Part shown: one piece after another, positions 1-6,288 of the stretch
Layout: each line of letters starts with the position of its first letter
How positions within the stretch are numbered: the stretch's first letter is position 1
From: Deltaproteobacteria bacterium
Lineage (GTDB): Bacteria > Desulfobacterota > Binatia > Binatales > Binataceae
DNA length: 7,560 nucleotides
Reading direction: 5' to 3'
Assembly: GCA_021786815.1 (NCBI GenBank)
Contig: JAJYMR010000007.1
Span: 1 to 7,560, forward strand
Notes under the pieces: model-generated
Databases searched by the model: none
The model's input: the letters and a program-made list of their open reading frames with translations, nothing else
Told to the model about the DNA's origin: nothing
Program-made: the position numbers and the translations under genes

Positions 1-199
1 TCGAAGTTTTTCAGAGGTCTCCGGACGGCGCCGGGCCGGGCGCCAAACGTGCATCCAACACGAGCTTTGATAGTCCCCTCGGTTCATTCACCGCAACGGA
101 ACCAGGAACGTTCGACCATCACGCCTCCGCGTGCGACCCATCAATTTGACCGTCGCCGGCAGGCGAATCCATTTCAACGCGCGGACTGTCCGGCTCCGG
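1..199. other. Upstream non-coding region, no supported gene
   Basis: I see no convincing gene here. On the plus strand one frame is open from the window edge to a stop at 223-225, and another to a stop at 147-149. Both translations are rich in Pro, Arg or Ser, have no recognisable motif and no start in view, so I do not call either a gene tail, though a short C-terminal end of an upstream gene cannot be excluded. A perfect 6-bp GC inverted repeat (GGCGCC at 27-32 and 39-44, 6-nt loop) could be a transcript-end hairpin, but no T-run follows it on either strand. Confidence 0.5.
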
Positions 200-228
200 T
201 TGACCAGCCGAGACGGCGAAATTAACCT
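200..228 (+). promoter_or_regulatory. Putative sigma70-type promoter of the first membrane-protein gene
   Basis: TTGACC (200-205, five of six matches to the -35 consensus) is followed after 17 bases by TAACCT (223-228), which keeps the three most conserved -10 positions (T, A and final T). The start codon lies 33 bases downstream of the -10 box, leaving a short leader that holds the ribosome binding site. The main support is that the same two hexamers with the same 17-base spacing occur upstream of the second paralog (2569-2597), although 7 of the 17 spacer bases differ there. Promoter activity is inferred, not shown. Confidence 0.55.
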
Positions 229-249
229 GCGCTCAGAGCCGAACTGGAT

Positions 250-255
250 AGGGAG
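250..255 (+). promoter_or_regulatory. Ribosome binding site of the first membrane-protein gene
   Basis: AGGGAG lies 6 bases before the GTG at 262 and supports that GTG as the start. There is no alternative start nearby in the same frame. Confidence 0.65.
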
Positions 256-261
256 ATTGGG

Positions 262-2505
262 GTGCGGACGGGAGCGGAGCACGCGGAAAAGGCAGATACG
301 CGCTTTGAACTGCTCGCGGCCTTCAGCATTTACCTGGTTTTATCGCTTGTTTTCTTCGGCCGCGGTGTCACGGGCCACTTCTCCGATTACTACATCGGCC
401 GGGACACCGACCCGTCTTTTTACTTCTGGTATCTGGCGTGGTGGCCGTATGCAATCCGCTCTCATCTGAATCCCTTTTTCACCGACCTGGTCTGGGCCCC
501 GGTGGGAATCAATCTCGCGTGGACGCCCTGCGTTCCGCTTCTCGGCCTTGTGGCCTCACCGCTGGAGATGACGCTCGGTCCGATCGCGACGTACAATCTC
601 ATCGCGCTCGCGACGCCACCACTGGCGGCCCTATGCGCGTTTTGGCTTTGCCGTCGCCTCACGGGCCGATTCGTCCCGGCCCTGTTCGCGGGATTCGTTT
701 TCGGCTTTTCCCCGTTTGTCATGGGTCAGCTTCTGAGTCACCTGAACCAGGCGCTGATCTTCCCAATCCCGATTCTCGCCTGTCTGGCGATGATGTGGCT
801 CGATGAGAACCTTGCGACTGGCCGGTTTGTAGCGTTGTTCACGCTTACCCTGGTCGTCGAATTTTTCCTGTCTCTCGAACAATTCGCCCTGACAGCGATC
901 GTGGCAGCGGTAGCAATAGCCGCGGCGCTGTTTTGCACGTCGGGCGAGGCACGGCGCAAAGTGCTCGCGATGCTCTTTCCAATCGGGGTCAGCTATGCGC
1001 TGGCCGGGGTCGTGGCGAGCCCGTATCTCTACTGTTACTTCCAGCCCGGACATCCAACCCACCCGCTTTGGTCCCCGACCGATTTCGCCGCGGACTTCAT
1101 GAACCTGGCGGTCCCCACCCCGGCCAACCTGCTTGGCACAAACCGGTTTGCGCGTGCGATTTCGAACCGTTTTACCGGGACGCTTTATGACCAGGGTGCC
1201 TGCCTTGGCCTGCCGCTCATAGTGATCGCCGTCGCGTGGGGACGCAGGCACTGGAGTGAGCCTCTGGCGAGAACTCTTGTCCTCACACTGGTTGCGGTGT
1301 GCGCTCTGGCGGCCGGGCCGGTGCTGCACGTTGCGGGAGTAACTGTGCTGCCGATGCCGTGGCTCGTCTTTCAGCGGCTGCCGCTTGTCAGCGGCGCGAT
1401 GCCCGCGCGGCTGATGATGTTCGCGTTTCTGGTCGCCGCGGTGATTGCTGCCCTATGGCTCGCCGATCCGGCAGTTACGCCTTGGGCGAAGCTTATCGGC
1501 GCGACAGCAACACTGGTCATGATGCTGCCGAATCCGTCGGCCTCGTACTGGGCGAGCCCAACCAGGACGCCGGCCTTTTTCCGTGACGGCTCGTCGCGCC
1601 GGATGCTTTCGCAAAGCGATATCGTTTTGCCGCTGCCATTCGGAGCGAAAGGCATGTGCATGCTATGGCAGGCCGAGAGCGGGATGAACTACCGGATGGC
1701 GTCGGGGCTTACCGGTCTCTCACTTATCGAGATACGGCGCTGGCCCGTGGTCGATACGTTTTACGGCTCGTGGGATCTTCCCGAACCCGCAACGCAGCTC
1801 AAGGCCTTCATCGCCAACCTCGGAATCACCGCGATCGTGCTCGACGATTCATATCCGGATGCGCCGCGATTGAAAGACCTGCTTTCGCTTCTCGATATCG
1901 CGCCGACCGAGGTATCGGGCGTCTCGCTGTACCGAATCCCGGCTGGCGCGTTTTCAAGTTACCGGTCGCTGTCGGCGTTGGAGATGGAAACGCGCGCCGA
2001 CCGCGTTCGCTTTGAGACCATCCTTCGCGCCTCCGCGAAATATATCGCGCAGGGCGGATCGGTCCAAAAGCTCTCGCTAACGAGTCTCATAGCTGCCGGG
2101 CTTCTGCCGAAGGGATGGAGCTTCGAGACGTCGCGCAACGCCTATCGCGACGTATGGGCCGGGCCATGGAAAAAAGACCTGGTCGGCATTGGGCTGGTCG
2201 GCACGCCTTCGGCGCTCAAGCCGCTTATGAGCAGGTATCTTCCGGAGGCGGATCTCGCATATTCACCGTACCCGCATCCGATAAAGGGCCCTCGGCCGGG
2301 CTTCTTCGCGCGCCTCATCGAGCCCGTTTTCAGCGACTCGCTCAGCGGAGAAGCGTTCCGTTTCGTAATCCTGGCTTTCACGCCGGCGGTTCTGCAGGCA
2401 AAGGCGCGCCGGCTGGACGTGGTTTACGACTCGCCGGCGCGCACCGGCGAGTCGGCCGGCGCGGCGCTCAGTCCTGCAGCGTCTCCGCGCGAGGTTTCTC
2501 GCTAG
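262..2505 (+). CDS. Polytopic membrane protein, GT-C (RgtA/B/C/D-like) glycosyltransferase-like, upstream paralog
   Basis: Seen: a 747-residue protein starting at GTG. About 11-13 hydrophobic segments lie between residues 17 and 425, followed by a soluble half of about 320 residues. The first outer loop (about 36-80) is aromatic and acidic, with Asp42, the motif RDTDP at 47-51 and Asp75. CRRLTGRF (130-137) precedes a Gly/Phe-rich stretch ending FGFSPF. In the soluble half a DIVLPLPFG segment (453-461) and a 'LKAFIANLGITAIVLDD' segment (513-529) are typical of this family. Known: related GT-C proteins use lipid-phosphate sugars at the outer membrane face, with acidic residues in the first outer loop. 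Inferred: an inner-membrane enzyme of surface glycan or lipid glycosylation; substrate unknown. Residues 570-715 match nothing I recognise. The last 12 codons are read antisense to a copied pncB 3' end. The tandem paralog at 2633-4879 is about 75% identical. Moderate confidence in family, low in function. Confidence 0.8.
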   Translation: MRTGAEHAEKADTRFELLAAFSIYLVLSLVFFGRGVTGHFSDYYIGRDTDPSFYFWYLAWWPYAIRSHLNPFFTDLVWAPVGINLAWTPCVPLLGLVASPLEMTLGPIATYNLIALATPPLAALCAFWLCRRLTGRFVPALFAGFVFGFSPFVMGQLLSHLNQALIFPIPILACLAMMWLDENLATGRFVALFTLTLVVEFFLSLEQFALTAIVAAVAIAAALFCTSGEARRKVLAMLFPIGVSYALAGVVASPYLYCYFQPGHPTHPLWSPTDFAADFMNLAVPTPANLLGTNRFARAISNRFTGTLYDQGACLGLPLIVIAVAWGRRHWSEPLARTLVLTLVAVCALAAGPVLHVAGVTVLPMPWLVFQRLPLVSGAMPARLMMFAFLVAAVIAALWLADPAVTPWAKLIGATATLVMMLPNPSASYWASPTRTPAFFRDGSSRRMLSQSDIVLPLPFGAKGMCMLWQAESGMNYRMASGLTGLSLIEIRRWPVVDTFYGSWDLPEPATQLKAFIANLGITAIVLDDSYPDAPRLKDLLSLLDIAPTEVSGVSLYRIPAGAFSSYRSLSALEMETRADRVRFETILRASAKYIAQGGSVQKLSLTSLIAAGLLPKGWSFETSRNAYRDVWAGPWKKDLVGIGLVGTPSALKPLMSRYLPEADLAYSPYPHPIKGPRPGFFARLIEPVFSDSLSGEAFRFVILAFTPAVLQAKARRLDVVYDSPARTGESAGAALSPAASPREVSR
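2427..2454. repeat. 11-bp perfect inverted repeat inside the 3' end of the first membrane-protein gene
   Basis: CGACTCGCCGG (2427-2437) and CCGGCGAGTCG (2444-2454) are perfect reverse complements around a 6-base loop. The inner core (CGCCGG, loop, CCGGCG) is also present in the second copy at 4806-4823, where it lies just beyond the stop of the convergent pncB gene. It could act as a transcript-end or stabilising hairpin, but neither strand shows the T-run of a classical intrinsic terminator. Confidence 0.5.
2468..2503 (-). pseudogene. pncB: Relic of the pncB 3' end (12 codons including stop) left by the tandem duplication
   Basis: On the minus strand this stretch reads SEKPRAETLQD followed by a stop. 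The intact neighbour gene ends SEKLRAETLQD and stop, encoded at 4842-4877. The two DNA segments match at 35 of 36 bases, the one change turning Leu into Pro. The match continues on the far side of the pncB stop into the membrane-protein coding sequence (2455-2503 against 4829-4877, 48 of 49) and falls off abruptly after base 2503. It is too short to be functional as pncB and is now simply the 3' coding end of the first membrane-protein gene. It marks the right-hand boundary of the duplicated unit. Confidence 0.8.
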
Positions 2506-2513
2506 GCGCCGTC

Positions 2514-2553
2514 CGTAGCCTGACTCACGGGGCGTCAGGTTACGCCCCGAGTC
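2514..2553 (+). promoter_or_regulatory. Two mutually exclusive hairpins in the spacer between the paralogs
   Basis: Structure A pairs CGTAGCCTGAC (2514-2524) with GTCAGGTTACG (2534-2544) over a 9-base loop: 11 pairs including one G-U. Structure B pairs CGGGGCGT (2528-2535) with ACGCCCCG (2542-2549) over a 6-base loop. B can be extended by GACT (2522-2525) with AGTC (2550-2553) across a 2-base bulge. They share bases and cannot form together. The segment starts 9 bases after the stop of the first gene and ends before the putative promoter of the second. It could end or attenuate read-through between the copies, but no T-run follows B, so the role is inferred. Confidence 0.4.
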
Positions 2554-2568
2554 GACGCGCCGCTCTCA

Positions 2569-2597
2569 TTGACCGGCTGCGATGCCGAAATTAACCT
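2569..2597 (+). promoter_or_regulatory. Putative sigma70-type promoter of the second membrane-protein gene
   Basis: TTGACC (2569-2574), a 17-base spacer and TAACCT (2592-2597) repeat the arrangement found at 200-228. The 14 bases CGAAATTAACCTGC (2586-2599) are identical to 217-230, while the bases just upstream and downstream have diverged. This suggests that the second copy is transcribed from its own promoter and does not depend only on read-through. It also places the ATG at 2582 inside the promoter spacer. Confidence 0.55.
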
Positions 2598-2615
2598 GCA
2601 ATAGACAGTCAATCC

Positions 2616-2621
2616 GGGAGG
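2616..2621 (+). promoter_or_regulatory. Ribosome binding site deciding the GTG start at 2633
   Basis: GGGAGG lies 11 bases before the GTG at 2633, a slightly long but usable spacing. The upstream in-frame ATG at 2582 has no purine-rich site before it. The GTG at 2633 aligns exactly with the GTG start of the first paralog. Confidence 0.6.
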
Positions 2622-2632
2622 CGGATTGCGAC

Positions 2633-4879
2633 GTGGAAGAGGGGGGAGAGCGCACAACGCGCTCTGGCACGCGCTTCGAATGGCTCGCGGCCTTCAGCCT
2701 CTACCTGGGTTTCTCTATCGTTTTCTTCGGCCGCGGTATTATCTGGCACTTCTCTGACTACTACGTTGGCCGCGGCAACGACCCTTCGCTTTACATGTGG
2801 TGCCTGGCGTGGTGGCCGCATGTCATCCGAGATCATCTGAATCCCTTTTTCACCGATATCCTATGGGCTCCGGTCGGATTTAATCTCGCGTGGGCGACCT
2901 GTTTTCCGCTGCTCGGTATCGTGACCGGGCCGCTTGAGATGGCGCTCGGGCCGGTCGCGACTTTCAATGTCGTGATGCTGGACCTGCCGCCGCTCGCGGG
3001 CGCGTGCGCGTTTTGGCTCTGTCGTCGCCTCACCGGCCGATTCGTTCCAGCCCTGTTCGCGGGCTTTCTCTTCGGCTTTTCCCCGTTTGTGCTGGGTCAG
3101 CTTCTGAGTCATCTAAACCAGTTGCTGATCTTCCCGATCCCGATTCTCGCCTGCCTTGCTGCGATGCGGTTAGATGAGAGTATTGCGACCGGAAGGTTCG
3201 TCGGGCTTTTCACACTGACCCTGGTAGTACAGTTCTTTTTGCTGCTTGAACTCTTCGCGCTGACCGCGCTGGTCGGGGCCATCGCCATAGCGCTTGGCTT
3301 GTTTTTCACTTCGGGCGAGACGCGGCGCAAAGTGCTCGCGATGCTCGCTCCGGTGGGCGTGAGCTACGCGCTGGCAACGGTTGCGGTAAGCCCATATCTC
3401 TATTGCTATTTCCAACCCGGACATCCGACACAACCGCTCTGGTCTCCGAGTCAATACGCAGCCGATCTCTTGAACTTCGTGATTCCCACACCGGCCAATC
3501 TGCTGGGAGACAACCGGTTTGCGCGCGCGATTTCGAACCGCTTTACAGGCACCCTGTACGACCAGGGTGCCTGTCTTGGCCTGCCGCTCATCCTGATTGC
3601 CGCCGCTTGGATACGCAGGCATTGGGAGGAACCTCTTGCGAAAACTCTTGCGCTTACCCTGCTTGGGGTTTGCGTCCTCGCGGCCGGGCCGTTGTTGCAC
3701 GTCGCGGGAGCGACGGTGCTGCCGATGCCGTGGCTGATTGTCCAGAGGTTACCGCTCATCACCGGCGCGATGCCGGTCAGGCTGATGGTGTTCGCCTTCC
3801 TGCTCGCGGCGGTGATCGCCGCGCTATGGCTCGCCGATCCAGCCGTCTCGCCGCGAGCGAAATGGCTCGGGGTTGCGGCAACTTTCGTCATGATGCTGCC
3901 GAATCCGCGAGCTTCCTACTGGGTTGCCCCAACCGGAACCCCGGCATTCTTTCTCAACGGAGCGTCGCGCCGGATGCTTTCGCAAAGCGACATCGTATTG
4001 CCGCTGCCGTTCGGCGACGACGGCATGTGCATGCTATGGCAGGCGGAGAGCGGGATGAACTACCGGATGGCGTCGGGGCTTACCGGCCTTGTGCCTATCC
4101 AGGTGCGGCGATGGCCCGTGGTGAACGCGTTTTACCGCTCATGGGATCTTCCCGAGCCTGAGACGCAGCTCAAGGCCTTCATCGTCAATCTCGGGATAAC
4201 CGCGATCGTGCTCGACGATTCCTATCGGGATGCGGGGCGGATAAAGAAACTGCTATCGCTACTCGACATCACGCCCACGCATGTATCGGGCGTCACCCTG
4301 TACCGCATACCTGCCGGCGCCTTTGCGAGTTACCGGTCGCTGTCGCCGATCGAGCTGGAGAGGCGCGCCGCTCGGATTCGCTTCCAGACGATTTTGCGTG
4401 CGAGCGCGAAATACATCGCGCAGGGCGGCTCGGTTCAAAAGCTCTCTCTCGGAAGTCTCATGGCGGCTGGGCTTCTGCCCAAGGGATGGAGCTTCGATAT
4501 GAAGCGGAACGCCTTTCGCGACGTAGGGGTCGGGTCGTGGAAGAAAAACCTGATCGCCGTCGGGGTGGGCGGCACGCCGTCTGCGCTCAAGCCCCTTGTC
4601 CCGATGTATCTTCCCGAAGCAGATTACGCATATTTTCCATTCCCGCATCAGTTAAAGGGCCGTCGGTCGAACTTCCTGGTCCGTCTCACCGAACCCGTGC
4701 CGAGCGGAGCCGTCAGCGGCGAATCCTTCCGAACCCTGATCATGGCTTTCACGCCGGAGGGTTTGCGGGCGGCCGCAAGGCGGAGCGAAACGGCCCATGA
4801 TTCTTCGCCGGCGCACACCGGCGGTTCCGCCGGCGCGGCGCTCAGTCCTGCAGCGTCTCCGCGCGAAGTTTCTCGCTGA
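2633..4879 (+). CDS. Polytopic membrane protein, GT-C (RgtA/B/C/D-like) glycosyltransferase-like, downstream paralog
   Basis: Seen: 748 residues from GTG 2633. This start aligns with that of the first paralog, has an upstream Shine-Dalgarno site and lies downstream of the duplicated promoter. The in-frame ATG at 2582 would add 17 residues encoded by promoter and leader DNA. The layout matches the first paralog: about 11-13 membrane segments to residue 425, then a soluble half with a DIVLPLPFG segment at 453-461. Asp42, Asp50 and Asp75 of the first outer loop are kept, but the RDTDP motif is RGNDP here (47-51), so one acidic residue is lost. Residues 583-621 are almost unchanged between copies. 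The gene ends 38 bp inside the convergent pncB gene, so its last 12 codons are antisense to the end of that gene. Inferred: related glycan- or lipid-modifying role, possibly with altered donor or acceptor use. The two copies could be redundant, specialised, or one could be decaying, though neither shows frameshifts. Confidence 0.8.
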   Translation: MEEGGERTTRSGTRFEWLAAFSLYLGFSIVFFGRGIIWHFSDYYVGRGNDPSLYMWCLAWWPHVIRDHLNPFFTDILWAPVGFNLAWATCFPLLGIVTGPLEMALGPVATFNVVMLDLPPLAGACAFWLCRRLTGRFVPALFAGFLFGFSPFVLGQLLSHLNQLLIFPIPILACLAAMRLDESIATGRFVGLFTLTLVVQFFLLLELFALTALVGAIAIALGLFFTSGETRRKVLAMLAPVGVSYALATVAVSPYLYCYFQPGHPTQPLWSPSQYAADLLNFVIPTPANLLGDNRFARAISNRFTGTLYDQGACLGLPLILIAAAWIRRHWEEPLAKTLALTLLGVCVLAAGPLLHVAGATVLPMPWLIVQRLPLITGAMPVRLMVFAFLLAAVIAALWLADPAVSPRAKWLGVAATFVMMLPNPRASYWVAPTGTPAFFLNGASRRMLSQSDIVLPLPFGDDGMCMLWQAESGMNYRMASGLTGLVPIQVRRWPVVNAFYRSWDLPEPETQLKAFIVNLGITAIVLDDSYRDAGRIKKLLSLLDITPTHVSGVTLYRIPAGAFASYRSLSPIELERRAARIRFQTILRASAKYIAQGGSVQKLSLGSLMAAGLLPKGWSFDMKRNAFRDVGVGSWKKNLIAVGVGGTPSALKPLVPMYLPEADYAYFPFPHQLKGRRSNFLVRLTEPVPSGAVSGESFRTLIMAFTPEGLRAAARRSETAHDSSPAHTGGSAGAALSPAASPREVSR
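4806..4833. repeat. GC-rich overlapping inverted repeats beyond the pncB stop
   Basis: CGCCGG (4806-4811) pairs with CCGGCG (4818-4823) over 6 bases. Alternatively CCGGCGG (4818-4824) pairs with CCGCCGG (4827-4833). On the minus strand these follow the pncB stop by about 8 bases, where a transcript-end hairpin would be expected. No T-run follows, and the stretch also codes for the C-terminal tail of the membrane protein on the plus strand, so a terminator role is only a possibility. Confidence 0.35.
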
Positions 4880-6245
4880 TGATCATGGCCCCGAGCGCGG
4901 CGCTTTGCTTGACGGGATACGGATCGGGATTGCGAATGGCCTTGTGGCGCGGGTCGACCGCCTCGAACGACTTCATGAAGCGCTCGCGAGACTCGGCAAG
5001 CGAGGGTCTCGGAAGCACGCGATTTCCATTCTCCAGCATCACTTCCAGCATCGGGACGACCCGGTCGGGCTCGGGCCTGAACTCGCGCTTAACCATCAAC
5101 ACGCTTTCGTCGATCAGCCCCACGATATCGCCGCGATAGCGTCCCGAGGCGTCAAGCGCACGGAAGATCTGCTTCCTGCCGGGAAGCGAGACCTTGCCCG
5201 CCGAGGTCTTGAGCCGCGGCCGTCCGTCGTACTCGCTCAGCTTGTAGGTGTAGTCCGCCGCGGGAGCGTCGTCGCTGGTGGTGAGCGCGGTTCCGATTCC
5301 GAAAGCGTCGATCGGCGAGCCAACCTTGAGCAGGTCGGCCACCTTGTATTCGTCGAGATTGCCGCTCGCGAAGATCGCGACGTCGTGAAATCCCGCCTCG
5401 TCGAGAATTCGGCGCGACTGCTTGCTCAATTGTTCGAGGTTGCCGCTGTCGAGCCGGATCGCCTGGATACTGATTCCCTCGTCCTTGAGCTTGCGCGCGA
5501 CGGCGACCGTGTTGTGCACGCCCCTGAGCGTGTCGTACGTATCGACCAGCACCGTGCTCAGCTTCGGGAAGCTGCGGGCGAAGTCCTCAAACGCGCGACG
5601 TTCGCCCTCGTGCGCCATGACGAAGCTGTGGCTCATCGTTCCAAATACCGGGATGCCGTAGCGCCTGCCGCCCAGCACGTCGGAAGTGCCGTGAAAGCCC
5701 GCAAGGTAGCTGGAGCGCGCGGCGACGAGCCCCGCGTCCGCGCCCTGCGCGCGCCTCAACCCGAACTCCACCAGCCGCCGGCCCGCGCCGACGCTGTAGC
5801 ATCTCGCCGCCTTGGTCGCCAGAACCGACGCGATCCCGAGCTGGTTGAGCACGATCGGCTCCATTATCTGCGCCTCGATGAGCGGCCCGCGCACCTCCAT
5901 CACAGTTTCGCCCGCGAAGAACAGGCTTCCCTCGGGCATCGCGCGAACCGTCCCTGTGAAGCGAAACCGGCGCAGGAAATCGAGGAAGTCGGGCTTGAAC
6001 AGCCCGAGCGAATCCAGGTGCGCCAGTGCCGGCTCCTCGAAACGGAAATTCTCCAGCACCTCGAGCACGCGTTCGACGCCCGCCATCACCATGTAGCCGC
6101 GGTTGGCCGCAAGCCTTCGCACGCCGACGTCGAAGCAAGCCTGCGCGTTCATCCCGCGCTCGAAGAACGCCGCGCTTACCGTGAACTCGTACAAATCGTT
6201 GAGAAGCGGCACCTCGGCCGGGTCAAGACGCAGATCTATCGGCAT
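4842..6245 (-). CDS. pncB: Nicotinate phosphoribosyltransferase
   Basis: This cytoplasmic enzyme of the NAD salvage (Preiss-Handler) pathway joins nicotinate to PRPP, giving nicotinate mononucleotide with ATP hydrolysis (EC 6.3.4.21). Seen: 467 residues, within the family's usual size. An N-terminal LLNDLYEFTV motif (14-23) matches the family's LLTDLYELTM signature. EFGLRRAQG (160-168) is followed by GTMSHS, whose His206 corresponds to the histidine phosphorylated in the catalytic cycle. RLDSGNL (264-270) and FGIGTAL (315-321) fit the phosphoribosyl-binding barrel. Start: the ATG at 6245 begins the family N-terminus. The frame stays open upstream, but only as an Arg-rich out-of-frame reading of the end of the preceding protease gene. 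A weak AAGGG lies about 11 bases before the ATG. It follows that protease gene by 43 bp, suggesting one transcript. Its 3' end overlaps the convergent membrane-protein gene by 38 bp. Confidence 0.95.
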   Translation of the reverse strand: MPIDLRLDPAEVPLLNDLYEFTVSAAFFERGMNAQACFDVGVRRLAANRGYMVMAGVERVLEVLENFRFEEPALAHLDSLGLFKPDFLDFLRRFRFTGTVRAMPEGSLFFAGETVMEVRGPLIEAQIMEPIVLNQLGIASVLATKAARCYSVGAGRRLVEFGLRRAQGADAGLVAARSSYLAGFHGTSDVLGGRRYGIPVFGTMSHSFVMAHEGERRAFEDFARSFPKLSTVLVDTYDTLRGVHNTVAVARKLKDEGISIQAIRLDSGNLEQLSKQSRRILDEAGFHDVAIFASGNLDEYKVADLLKVGSPIDAFGIGTALTTSDDAPAADYTYKLSEYDGRPRLKTSAGKVSLPGRKQIFRALDASGRYRGDIVGLIDESVLMVKREFRPEPDRVVPMLEVMLENGNRVLPRPSLAESRERFMKSFEAVDPRHKAIRNPDPYPVKQSAALGAMIISEKLRAETLQD

Positions 6246-6288
6246 CGGGTGAAAGCCCTTGACGGAATTGCCGCTTTGACGCGCGCCT

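Larger units (their letters stand above)
200..2503 (+). repeat. Tandem duplication, copy 1
   Basis: This segment (promoter, leader, gene and pncB relic) is homologous to 2569-4877. The offset is 2369 at the promoter, 2371 through most of the gene and 2374 at the tail, so only small indels separate the copies. The left limit is not sharp: similarity is weak before the TTGACC box, perhaps reaching about 193. The right limit is sharp at 2503, the first base of the stop codon. Confidence 0.85.
2569..4877 (+). repeat. Tandem duplication, copy 2
   Basis: Partner of 200-2503. This copy keeps the native junction with the intact pncB gene, whose last 12 codons lie within the repeat. Only the 65-base spacer 2504-2568 separates the copies, and I see no obvious source for it at either outer edge of the repeat. 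Confidence 0.85.

Noticed and set aside
1..225. Plus-strand open frames at the left edge as C-terminal ends of an upstream gene
   Set aside because: Low-complexity translations with no recognisable motif, two competing frames, and no similarity to the tails of the paralogs.
631..1329. Minus-strand open frame of 232 codons inside the first membrane-protein gene (similar one at 3170-3700)
   Set aside because: Antisense shadow of a gene with clear membrane-protein sequence; the two antisense frames resemble each other only because the sense genes are paralogs.
2427..2454. 11-bp inverted repeat as a classical intrinsic terminator
   Set aside because: It lies within coding sequence and neither side has a T-run, so it is kept only as an inverted repeat.
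2582..2632. ATG at 2582 as start of the second membrane-protein gene
   Set aside because: It has no ribosome binding site, lies inside the duplicated promoter spacer, and its counterpart in the first copy is ACG upstream of that gene's GTG start.
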